Part shown: positions 1 to 11,900 of the stretch, piece by piece
Numbering within the stretch: position 1 is the first letter of the stretch
How the letters are laid out: the number at the start of each line of letters is the position of its first letter
Source of the DNA: Phyto melanocephala
Lineage: Eukaryota; Arthropoda; Insecta; Diptera; Rhinophoridae
DNA length: 64,000 nt
Assembly: GCA_941918925.1 (NCBI GenBank)
Contig: OW799237.1
Span: forward strand, 76,085,126 to 76,149,125
Reading direction: 5' to 3'
Translations under genes and position numbers: made by a program
The notes under the pieces: model-generated
The model's database searches: none
Told to the model about the DNA's origin: nothing
The model's input: only the letters and a program-made list of their open reading frames with translations

Positions 1-89
1 TTTAAAAAATTTATTAAAGATATTTATCCTGAATAAAATTTCCTTTTTTTGGATTTTCTAGAGTGAGATGTTATATGAGTACTATTTTG

Positions 90-1547
90 AATGCTCCAAC
101 AATAATCAGCCATCATATGTTCATTCCAGTGCCCCTGATACCTCTCCTCCATAGTGCGAATATCCTGGCCAAAGCGCTTTCCTTGTTCCTCGCTTAGGTC
201 ACCGAGATTTTAAGGAAAATAGCCTAGATGGCTGTGAAGGTAGTGAAGCTTAATACTCATGTTGCATCCAAGCCGCTGGATGTGTATCAGCAACTGTTTA
301 ACGTGCTGAATGTAGTCGTCACATTTCCTATGGCCCAAAAAATTCCTCACTAGCCAAACAAACTCTTCCCATGCACATTTCTTGACAGCTGTCATATGGT
401 TGCTGAAAATTTTATCATCTATCAACTTCCTGATTTGTGGGCGATCGAAAATACCACCTTTGATTTTCTCACTACTCAATTTTGGAAACACTTTTACAAT
501 GTATTTGAAAGATTCGCCATCTTTGTTAAGAGCTTTTACGAATTGTTTTATCAACCCCAGTTTTATTTGCAAAGGCGGCAATATAATTCAGGCTCTGGAT
601 ACTAGTGGAACATTAATTACATTTTGCTTGCCGGGAATCAAAGCCTCCCTAGAAGGTCAGTCTCAGTCCCATAAGCATAGGAAACAGGGATATTTTGTGT
701 AGCCACTTTGTTGGCCCAGGAGAAAATTTACCATTTTAAAATCAACACACACAACACTTGATTTTGTCGAGAACTAAAGATATTGTAGGATATTCTTCTT
801 TAACCTTTGAAGAATGAGCAATAGGTAAGGAACCAAGTTTGTTACCATTATGTAAAAGAACACATTTCAAACTTCGTTTCGACGAATCAATGAACAACCG
901 TCACTGATTTGGATTATACTCTTTTAATCCCATTGCATTTATTAGGCCCGGATTATCAGTACAAAATACAAAGTTATCTTTTTGAGTCAAGAAAGGAAGT
1001 AAATCCTTTTCCCTGTTACGGTAGTATGATAGCTTCGTTCCTCTGGTCGACAAATTTCTTTCTTTCAATCGGGAAGCTAAAATTTCTGATGCCGTTTTAG
1101 AAAGTCCAAGGTCCCTGATCCAGTCATTTAGATCATCTTGATTTAGTGATCGGGGACTACCGTAGTAATCGAAATCACTGTCGCTACCACTGTCGTCGTT
1201 TTCGGTTTGTCTGCTGCACTGGTCTGAATTTTGCGAAGATGTATATGGGTGCTGTGGTGTTGACATGTCACTAATACTCAAGACTGGTCTTATGGCAGAT
1301 TTTAAGTTTGGATATATCCACTTAGAGCAATTTTCGTTACACAGAAATAACAGTCGTCATGATAGTTGGATGGTTCACGCAAAATCATAGAAGCTTTGTA
1401 CTTAAAAGTGGGTCTTTTTTTGTTTGCCCACAGTCGCAAAGATTCAACACATGTTTTACATACCAAACTTGGTGTCCAAGGCTTAGCGTTTGACGGCAAC
1501 GGAAAACCAAAGTAGTCCAAGTATGCCTTTTTCACAAAGTCCGACAC
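90..1547 (-). pseudogene. Decayed copy of an uncharacterised multi-copy arthropod family (probably transposon-borne)
   Basis: Read on the minus strand, successive frames give one family in order. 1547-1302 holds paired cysteines and a DCYFC motif. 1281-901 holds an acidic linker, then DLGLSKTASEILASRLKE and NFVFCTDNPGL. About 745-660 reads CVDFKMVNFLLGQQSGY followed by CFLCLW. 590-210 reads IKLGLIKQFVKALNKDGE through SIKLHYLHSHLGYFP. After a TAA it continues to about 90 as NLGDLSEEQGKRFGQDIR and MEERYQG. Frameshifts and stops between and within blocks mark it as broken. The same family occurs inside the inverted-repeat element at 39722-42058. I know this family only as an abundant 'uncharacterized protein' in arthropod gene sets. 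A CxxC pair after an acidic block and a late acidic SEEQGKRF motif would suit an RNase-H-like transposase, but that is inference. It lies in ORP intron 4 or beyond. Confidence 0.6.
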
Positions 1548-1764
1548 ATTTAAACGAAATTTTTAGAACACATATTCTCCACAAATAACACAAAAAGAAT
1601 GTGGATTATTTAAACACGTCCTTCTTGAGGAAGACATACTGAAATTAATAAAGGAACTAGTTAAGTTACACCGCTATTGATATAAACTATCGACTACTTA
1701 TGTAAATTTAAGACGGTACCTGTATCTCACTATCAAGAGCTGCTACAAAAAATCTAAGGGTAGA

Positions 1765-2080
1765 TTTAAAATCAGCGCACCCAAATTAACAAACAACAGT
1801 AGAAAAGCTTTATGCAACAAAAAAGTGTTATTTTGTTTTTCTGTGTAATGTTCGTGAGATGTTCACAACGACGAATCGAGGTTGACGGCTCCTCTGCCTC
1901 CCTATCGCAAGCAAGCAACAGCAATGTTTTTCGCAGAATGAACTGGGCCTGCATGTACAGGTGTTATCACATTTCCTACAGACCTGGTTTGCTGAAATTT
2001 GAACACAATTCTCCTGATTGTGGACACATTTGGTCGATTATGCTGACCAAAAAGATCACAAAAATCAAATAAAAAAAAAT
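1765..2080 (-). mobile_element. mariner-like transposase fragment (N-terminal part)
   Basis: The minus strand reads FGQHNRPNVSTIRRIVFKF around 2050-1990 and then EAEEPSTSIRRCEHL around 1900-1850. These are the two DNA-binding helix-turn-helix blocks of an IS630/Tc1/mariner transposase. The same words recur in the relics at 26425 and 39365 in this window. The catalytic part is absent and frames are broken, so it is a dead fragment. Confidence 0.6.
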
Positions 2081-2859
2081 GTCAAACTAGGTTGAGCCAA
2101 AAACTGGACGTTAAAGCGTGACTCACAATTTACATTATGCGTTATGGTTGAACCAACATTTATTATTATTTTTTTTTTTTAATGCACCCCATTAAGTCTG
2201 AATTAAGGTAAATTCCAATAAAAGGAATTTGTTTTTTCTTTTGCACAAAGGTAACGTATTTAATACTTTTTAATATTTTTTATTAATAGTTCAATGAATT
2301 CTATTTACATAAGTTACTTATGCAATTGTATAAGGTTCAACTAATTAATATTTGTTACAAATGTTTCATATTAAACACACAATTAATAATAAAAAAATAA
2401 AAACACAAAAACAAAAACTGTCGTGTACATAAGCATACAATTTAAAAGTATTGTTGTAATTTATTTAATTAAAATGTTTAAAACTCTCTATTAGTATATA
2501 AATTGGACAATAATAAAGTTAAATTTTGTTCTTTAAAAATGTATGCATGCAAGTCTATCAAGAACGAAAAGTAAAAACAAATAAAACAATAATACAAAGT
2601 CATAAATGTTCTACACTTCAAACTAATTTTTTTGTATTTATTTAAATAAATCTTCAAGTAACGAACGCAATTGACACATGTGTGTATTAAAACAATTATA
2701 AACGTTAGAAATATAAAGGAATAACATTATTTGTATTTGTATAATTTGTATTTATGTCAGTTATTGTTTAGTGCTCAGATTAAATTTTACTTATGCAGTA
2801 CATTGTGGTCTATTATAAAAACAAATTCTAATTGTTCAATATTTATGTTGATTACTTAC
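2081..2859. other. No gene seen; AT-rich intron or 3' sequence of the ORP gene
   Basis: Homopolymer-rich AT sequence between the mariner fragment and the ORP exon at 2860. No exon-like block with splice signals was recognised, although a further short ORP exon cannot be excluded. Confidence 0.4.
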
Positions 2860-2937
2860 ACTGGCATTATCTTGTATACTTTTACATTTAGCTTTTTCAT
2901 TTGGATCTGTTATGTCATTAATGCGTTTTTCAAGGGT
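2860..2937 (-). CDS. ORP coding exon 4
   Basis: Short exon reading [19 protein letters not shown]..., flanked by a TTTTAG acceptor and a GTAAGT donor, in phase with exon 3. Charged and helical, like the segment after the PH domain in ORP9. Confidence 0.7.
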
Positions 2938-5900
2938 CTAAAAACAAACAAGAAAAAGAAGAAGAAACAAAACATGTTAATAGAATATGTATTTAAATTG
3001 TAAAAATTAGTTTATGTGTGTATATGAAAACTTACATCTGTTTGCTCAATCATTAATTGTAAATAGGCATCGGCTTCTGAAACGCGACGTTCTAAAATTT
3101 CTAAATAATTTGCTCGCTTACTTGCCAAATCTTTGTTGTAGCCACCAAGGTAGAATGCACTCTGACTTTCCCACATGCGAGAACGATTTGCATGACGTCT
3201 TATCGTATCCTCTAAGCGACGCACCCACTTTTCGCGCTCCTCACTGTGTTGAGCCTGCAACAAGAGAATAAATTAATAGAATTTGAATTTATATACACAC
3301 AACCAAAAAGATTGGCATATGGGGTGGTATTTTAACATGTATGTACGTACATACATACATATTTTACACATGTATGTATGTAAATTAAAAGTTTTTTAGT
3401 TTAGGGTGGAAAATGACAACTGTCCAAATGCTCATACAAATTAACAGGTATTTTCTTAACTTATACATTAAAGAATGGCCTGCACAAAATCTGAACGCAT
3501 AAAAATTATAATCACTTTTTAAAAAAATATCAGGGGCCAAACTACGGCATTCGATTACAATGGAAATTTTACATGAACAATCGAGTTCGCTGTGCTTTAG
3601 GTATAGAGATTCTAATAAGAACTTTCAAATTTTGATCACGTTCAAATGCCGTAATTGGCCCCCTGTATTGTTCAGGTGAAAAATTTACTTAAATACATTT
3701 GACGTCATTCTTGTTATAACAAGAAACTGTGTGATAATTAACAAACTGTTATGTTTCGCGGATTATGACTTACGCATAAAGAAGTCAACAGCTAGTAAGT
3801 TAGCACATAGTTGCGGTTGTAAATAACACTGATTATATTTGCAAGCAAAAAACAGATTTTTTGTGACATCCACAATTATTTCAAATTAAAGAATTCTGTT
3901 CTTTTCGGATAAAGTTCCGTTGCTACAACCATTAAAAAAACTATCACAATGATTGGCAACATTTTTGGCTATAATAACCGAAACAGTTTTTGTGTTGCTT
4001 TTACGTACAAAGCAGGGGTCCAGTATGTATTGTAAGGCTGGGTAAAATAGGCAAAATATTTGAAGACCATCACAATTGATACATTTGTTATATCTGATAC
4101 GTATAGCTCGCCCCTTTTCTATTCAGAGAATAACGGTTCACGCACCTTAAAAACAACATGACGCACAAAAAAACGAGCATATCCTCTTAACATTAATACG
4201 AGATATACTCGCTAAATCGTAAAAAAAAACTTTTATTTATATAACAGGCCCTAAGCCGGACAATGGCAAAAAGTATGTTGCATAGATAGAACTCATGCAT
4301 ATAAGGTCTGCTTCATGAATTAATGTTATTTGTTTACATGAATCGTTTAAAATAATTTGCATTATCATTTATGACAAATTATTTCGCATTTATGGAGGCA
4401 TTTAGACGAACCATTTTGTACTATTGGTTTAGAAGTCCTACAAATGTAACTCTGTTTACACTACTTTCAAATTTTTTTGATGCGTATAAACTAAAACTTT
4501 AACATACAATGAACGATCGCTGTGACTTGATGGGATTTCAGTCCTTTGATGATCGTATACGATGCACATGTCCAATACTAAAACTGTAAGGGTGATATGG
4601 TTTCTAACATGAAAATTCTAAGATGAAACTCAAACACAATGATATACATAAATTTTATTTTAAAGTCGTCTAACGTGAAGCAGACAACCAAAAAATAAGT
4701 ATTTTTTTTTTAAATTCGGTTTAACTGCACTTCTAGCAAGTTTGATATTTTTTTGACCTTCTAAAAGATGGTTGTGGCAGAAATTTGTTTTTTTGAGCTT
4801 TTTTCGAGCCAAAAAAAAAATATAAATAAATACATAGAATATAAATGGAAATATAATAAATTTATCGATTGCTACAGCAAATTGTCGGCCGTGACGAATC
4901 TAATGAAGCACTTTAGCATCATGTATATATTAGTATGATGTTAGGTACATACTTGTTTATGTCGGATGGTTTGTGAAATATTGCATTAAGTTTTTGGACT
5001 TTTTTATAAATTGCTTAAAAAAAGTTCATTAGTTAAAAAACCACTATTGGCATAATTTTTTTTTTATATCTCAAGATATCTAGCTTCCATTTTTATTTTA
5101 AAATTCTGTAATCGATTTAAAATTGCAAAAAAAAACAGGCTTCTGAATATGAAATTTTTAGTGCCTTTAAACCAGTGAACCGGAGTGTATTCTCTGGTCA
5201 CTTCCGGTTGGGTGCATATTTTTTATACCCTTCACACAGTGAACAAGTAACAGTGCTATATTCGGCCGTGCCGAATCTTATATACCCTTCACAACGTGTA
5301 GTCATGCAATAACAATTGTTTGTATCACCATTCATCCCACATAAAATACGCGCATACGTACACGTTAGAATAAATGTGGCATCGAATCCCAGCTGAGCCA
5401 AAAAAATTTTATTTTATTTAATATATTATTTATATTTTATTATTTTTTTTTATACTTTTTTTTAATTTTTTAAAAAAATTTTTTTTAAAAAAAATTTTTT
5501 TAAAAAAATTTTTTTAAATTTTTTTATGTAGTTTTTTTTTATTATTTTTTTCTTATTTTTAATTTTTTTTTTTTTTTTTAATTTTTTTTGTTTGGTATGT
5601 TTTTTACATGTATGTATGTATGTATGTTGTTGTTGTAATTGTGAAAAAAAACGAGGTGGTCGTGGTTTTTTGCTCATATCTCAGAAAGTTATGGGGCGAT
5701 TGTGCTGAATTTCAATAGCGATTCATTCCTGGATATTTCCAAGAGATTGATACCATATACAGATCTGAGGAACATATAGTTGCTTCTAAAAGTTGATTTC
5801 AACCAACACACGGACAGACGGGCACGGAATGACAAAGCTATATATACCCTTGTGCACCACAGGTGAAGGGTATAAAAAGGGTATATATAGGTTTGTCATT

Positions 5901-8900
5901 CCGTGTGAAATTTCTACAATTTTGATTTCCGACCCCATAAAGTATATATTTTCTGAAAGCTTATGAATAGGGGAGTCGATTAAGCCCTTAAGCCCGTATA
6001 CAATTTCCAATAGGGATACTTGTACAACAAGATACTATGGCAAATCACCATGCAGAGACTTACACCAACACAACGTTTACAAAATGTAAAAATTTAATTT
6101 TTAAATTTACGCTCTTATAGAGCACTTTGTAAAGTTTACGGTAAGCAAGTTTTTACCCATCAGATCAGGTAATGCGCAATATTATGGATCGATTCATGAC
6201 CACATTTACTCCTTACGATACTCTTGATCTAAATCGAGCTTGTACCGTGCGTACAATGGACTCGAATTTATTTATCTTACGCCATTTTCAGCAACTCGGT
6301 CTTAACTTCGAAAATTTTTAAGAAAGATCTTCGTCTATGTCAATACAAGATCCAACTGGTGTCAATTAAAGCGGAGTATCAAATGCGCTAATGATCAACT
6401 GAGGTTGATCAAATAATAATCAATAATAATCAAATAATCTTCAGTAATAAGGCTGATTTCTGGCTTTAGGAGCATGTAAAGAAGCAGAATTTTTTTTCGG
6501 AGACTTCATTACATCCTGATAAAAACAAAACACTTTTTTTGTGCGGTTCATATGCGGAAGTCTTTATTGGGGTATTTCTTTTGAAGTCCAAGACCGGTGC
6601 CAACATTACCGTGAATGATGAATGTAACAAGCAAATGATTCGTGATTTTTTTTATTTCTAATATCATTAAAAAACAAGCGAGAGTGCTATATTCGGCCGT
6701 ACCGAATCTTATATACCCTTCACAACTTGTAGTCATGCAATAACAATTGTTTGTATCACTATTCACCTCAAATGAAATACGAACATACATTTAAAAAAGC
6801 ATTCCATTGTAAAATTATAAATTGAGTTTACGTTTGTATGTTAAAAAAAAAATTAAAAAAAATATATAAAAATAGAAAAAAAATATAAACATAAAATAAT
6901 AAAAAAAAAAAAATATTAAATAAAAAATAATTTAATGGCTCAGCTGGGATTCGATGCCACGTTTGTAAGTATGTGTTGTATGTTGTTGTTGTGGAAAAAA
7001 AACGAGGTGGTCGTGGTTATTTGCTTATATCTCAGTTGTTTATGTACCGATGTTTCTGATTTTCAATGCCGATCTACTCCCGAATATTTCCGATATTTTA
7101 ATGCCTCACCCGGGTCCAGACGATGTAGGGGTGCTTCAAAAAGTTGATTTCAACATAAACACGGACAGACTGACAAAGCTTAATCAACTCCCCTATTCAT
7201 AAGCTTTCAAGAAATATATACTTTATGGGGTCGGAAATGAAAATTGTAGAAATTTCACACGGAATGACAAACCTATAAACCAAATTTAGAGGAGAAATGC
7301 ATCCAATCAGACCAAGAATGTTAAAAACAAGTAAAAGCGCTATATTCGGCCGTGCCGAATCTTATATACCCTTCACAACGTGTAGTCATGCAATAACAGT
7401 AAATTCACGTATGTATGTTAAAAAAAACAAAAAAAAATAAAAAATAAAAAAAAAATTTAAAAAAAAAAATTTAAAAAAAAAATTAAAAAAAAAAAATTAT
7501 TATATACATATATAATATATATAAAACAAAAAAAAAATAAAAAAAAAATTAAAAAAAAAAAAATAAAAAAAAATAATAATAAAAATATATATAATATATT
7601 AAATAAAAAATAAAAAAAAAATAAAAAAAAAATTAAAAAAAAAATTTTAAAAAAATTTAAAAAAAAATTTTTTTGCCTCAGCTGGGATTCGATGCCACGT
7701 TTTCTCTAACCAGTATACACGTTTGTATGTATGTATGTTGTTGTTGTAATGTTGTTTTTATGAAAAGAAAATCGAGGTGGTCGTGGGTTTTTGCTCATAT
7801 CTCAGTTGTTTATGTACCGATGTTTCTGATTTTCAATACCGATCTACTCCCGAATATTTCTGATATTTTAATACCTTACCCGGGTCCAACCTATGTCGGG
7901 GGGCTTCAAAAAGTTGATTTCAACATACACACGGACAGACGGTCAGACGGACAGACGGTCAGGGCTTAATCGACTCCTCTATTCATAAGCTTTCAGAAAA
8001 TATATACTTTATGGGGTCGGAAATGAAAATTGTAGAAATTTCACACGGAATGACAAACCTATATATACCCTTTTTCACTGTGTGAAGGGTATAAAAAGCG
8101 ATGTTAAATTGGACAGACAGAATGTCATTTACAAGAATAAATATTAAATGCAATGAAATTTGTGAAATAGTTGGCTTTATTATCTTAATCATTTCATTTA
8201 ATTGTGTTTTATTAAAAAAAAAAGTTTAATGCCTCGTAAACAATGTCCAATACAATAAATAGAAACTGTCTTAGGCCTATTAACATAATATTCAGTTAAA
8301 TAAATTTAACGTAAAAGTTTACTAATTTTCAGTAAGCTTAAACTGAAGTTTTAACTATAAATTAAAAATGTTCGGTAACAATAGGCAAGAGTTAGTTAAC
8401 TTGTATATATATTTCCTTTTATTTATATAAATTAATTGACATTATAAATATCTTCAAATTATATAAAAGTTCATGTTGAACATAGGGCGTCAAATTTCGT
8501 TATCATGGTGGGGGATCGTGTTGAATTATTTGTAGACGTTTCAGTAATAAGATATTTTTTACGAGAGAGGGTTATTAGCCCGCAGCTCAACCTACTTGAA
8601 GGCTAGGGACCTTAAAAACAAAAAGTTTGGCATTGGTTATTAAATGGCGCCAATATTTCGCCATGTCGAATGGAGCCTCTACGGCACTCAGGATTTAAAG
8701 ATACACACATTGCCAGGCGTGTCCACCTGAGACCCTCTTCTCCATTCCGCTGAACTGTCCGCCACTGCTTATTCAATTCACAGTTACCCTACACACTGCA
8801 TGGTAGGGTTGTCCACTGTCCGCAACCTGTGGAGGCGTCACATAGCACTTCAGCTGTGCTTCCTTGAAGGGGTTTTATATTTACTTATTCATGGAGAAAA

Positions 8901-11900
8901 GCCAAGATTAAAGAAAATATAAATCCCAGTTAACTTGTAGTTATCAATTATTATGAATGAATTTCAAAAAGAAGAAGAAATGTATACATGAATATAAATT
9001 CTTAATGTGCACCTGCTAATAAATTTATTAAGAATTGAATGTATTTTAAAATATTTTTTGCTATAAATTTTACAATTCTCTTAGATAAACAACATCTCAT
9101 GAAAAACTCTGCATCAGGTAAATTAAAATGATCTATTCGACTTCTGTGGTTATATTTTCTTTTCATACCATAAGAAATATTTACTTTATATAAATTATAC
9201 AAATGTGTAAATCTTTTTAATCGTAGAGGCATCTTTCAATTGTTTAAAAATAGCAAAAATATAATATATTTAAATTCAAACATCAAATATTTTCTTACAG
9301 TTAAGAACTTAAACGCCAAGTAGCACTCAGTTAGCACTCAGTTTAACTGAAATTTTGCAAAGTAATCTAAAAGTTATAAGATAACTGAACTTTGTGTTAA
9401 TAGCTTTCGGCTAACCAAGGTTTTAATTTTGAGTTTAGTGTTAACTGAAGGTTAATTTTTTTTATTGCTAACGGCCCTTATTCATAAAAGTTACTGAAGT
9501 TTTATAAAGGGTTTAAGAAACTGATTTAGTAGTATATTTGTGGGCTTTCTGGGACACCAAATTCATCCTTATGGAGATTGCATGAGGATGAATTTTTGTT
9601 TTAAATTTTCATCCCAATGGTAATTTCCCATAAGGATGAATTTTTGTTAATAATTTAAAATATTCATCCCAATGGTAATTTCCATAAGGCTGATTTTTAA
9701 TTTTTGGTTGATATGCATTTTGTTATTGGTTTGTTTGTCTCAAGTTTCAATTAAAATTTTTTTATTGTCTGCAATTTACTCATACGGATGATTTTTTTGT
9801 TGTTAAAATTTTTTTTAAAATTGTGTTGTTAAAATTTTTTTTTAAATTGTAATATGAGAAAATGCAAAGGTAAATTATTATTTGTAAATACATATATAAA
9901 TACTTACATATATAAATATGTGCATACAAACTTACATGTTTTAGAAAATGTATGTGCAAAATTGTTTAAATAAGAATGTTAAGAGATGAATTTTCACAGA
10001 TGAATAATTTAAGAGAAAATAATTTTTATTGAATGTAATTATAGTTTTCCATAAAGATGAATAATTAAAGAGAAAATGATCGTTTGAGTGATTTTTATTA
10101 AAACAGTAAAGAGGGATTGAATAAAAAAAATATATGGAAATAAACTCAAGATATACTAAACCAACATTCTTAATTGATACAAAAATATATTAAAAAGTTA
10201 CATGAGTATTTACATTCCTAATACTCAACCTATTTTTTAATTAGGTACCATTAAAAATTCCAAGAATGTATTAAAATGTCTTTAAAATTAAATTATTAAT
10301 TGTTAAAAAGTTGCTAAGTTAACATGTCGAGAAATATAATTCTTAAATTTTTGGAAGACTTCAACGGATATATTTTTATTGAACACCTTTGTCTTATTAA
10401 TAATTTTTTAAAATTAACACAGAGTTGTAAAGACACTGAGGAAATACCTGTGCATGGAAAACACGGTGTTCATTACAAAAATTGTATTTGGGCAACGGAT
10501 TCCACAACTGAGGGTCCTGACACATGCAGATGTATGATATACGGGCAGAAAAAAATTTTTATAGAGAATCTAATAAGGAGATATTATTTATTGGAAAAAC
10601 GTATAAAATAACATTTTGTACATATATACAATAATTTAAACATAATTTGTGTATCAGTTAATTAATTATTTATTCTACATTTTAAGTAAGCATTATTAAT
10701 AAACAAAATTTTTCAAAACATAAAACAAAATCTTCTTTTTTCACGTATGTAGATGTGTATATGAAATACATTTGTTGTTTTGTCGTGTGCTATAGCTGAA
10801 ATGAAATTTAACGCTTTAATTTTATGATAACAAAGTTTTTACATAAGACATTTGAAGTTTTATTATATTTTTTATTTCTTAAATTGCACTTTTAGTTGAA
10901 AAATAAGCTGAGTATATTTTTAAGTATTCTTGGAAGTTTTCCTGAAAGTTTATTGACTTTAAAATGTATTTTCTTTCAATTGTGTTAGACATAGTCATGA
11001 TAATTTAAAAAATTGTAAGTTAACTAAAGAGACAAAATATGAAAGGTTGTTGACATTAGTAAACAAAATATTTACACTTTTGTTAGAATAGGTCAAGATT
11101 TTAGAATTTTGTATGAGTGTAAATTTTATGAATATGATAGAATTTTTCGTAACGTATTTAAACAATCAATCATTTTTAAAAAAACTGTGCAAGAAGCGAC
11201 ATGGATTTTCTTAAAAAACCTAAGGAAAACGCTGTAAGCAAAAACAACCAAAACGGAGAAAGGACAATAGAAAAGGAAAGGATACATATAGAGGAAGTGA
11301 TCATCCTACCGCCAATAGACCTCCAACTATTCCTGGCATTATATGATGGGAATGACAACATTATTTTAAAAGCAGCGGAAAATTTTGAAGCGAAAAAATA
11401 ATCAACATCATTTTATTGTATTATTTGTTTATATATCTTTTTTTATTTTTATTTTCATAATTGTTTAAAAAAAAAAATCTTAAATAACCTTAGTACTATT
11501 GTATCATTTTTATATAAGTTAAAATAATTAAAAATTCTTAATATTTGATTAAAAGATACATTTTTACTTCTTAAATAAATAAAAATACAGCAGTATAAAC
11601 CACATAAATTAGATGTTTCACTTTGAATTCGTCTTGTATTGCAGATGAAAGTTTTGGAATTTCTTCTTAAAAATGAAATGAATTGTTTAATAGGTGGTTG
11701 GCCAGCAGAGCAGAAGAATTCAGCTGCTTTATTTTTAGGAAAGTAAAATGCAACCCAATGCTGTCCAGGTTTATGTGATGGATCAGTGTTAGCAATATAA
11801 AAACATGGTTTTTTAACTGATTTTGTTGGTAATTTATTGCATGCATAAACACCTTTAAATTTACTCTTTGTTATATTGTTTGAATTCAAAGTATTTTTTA

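Noticed and set aside
5462..5677. 71-aa Lys-rich frame
   Set aside because: Product of an A/T homopolymer tract inside a repeat.
7673..7969. 98-aa open frame ([10 protein letters not shown]...), repeated at 35474-35770
   Set aside because: Conserved only because both lie in near-identical mini-me-like repeats; no domain, and other copies break the frame.
9608..9703. CRISPR-like direct repeats
   Set aside because: Only two diverged units inside a Polinton arm in a eukaryotic genome.
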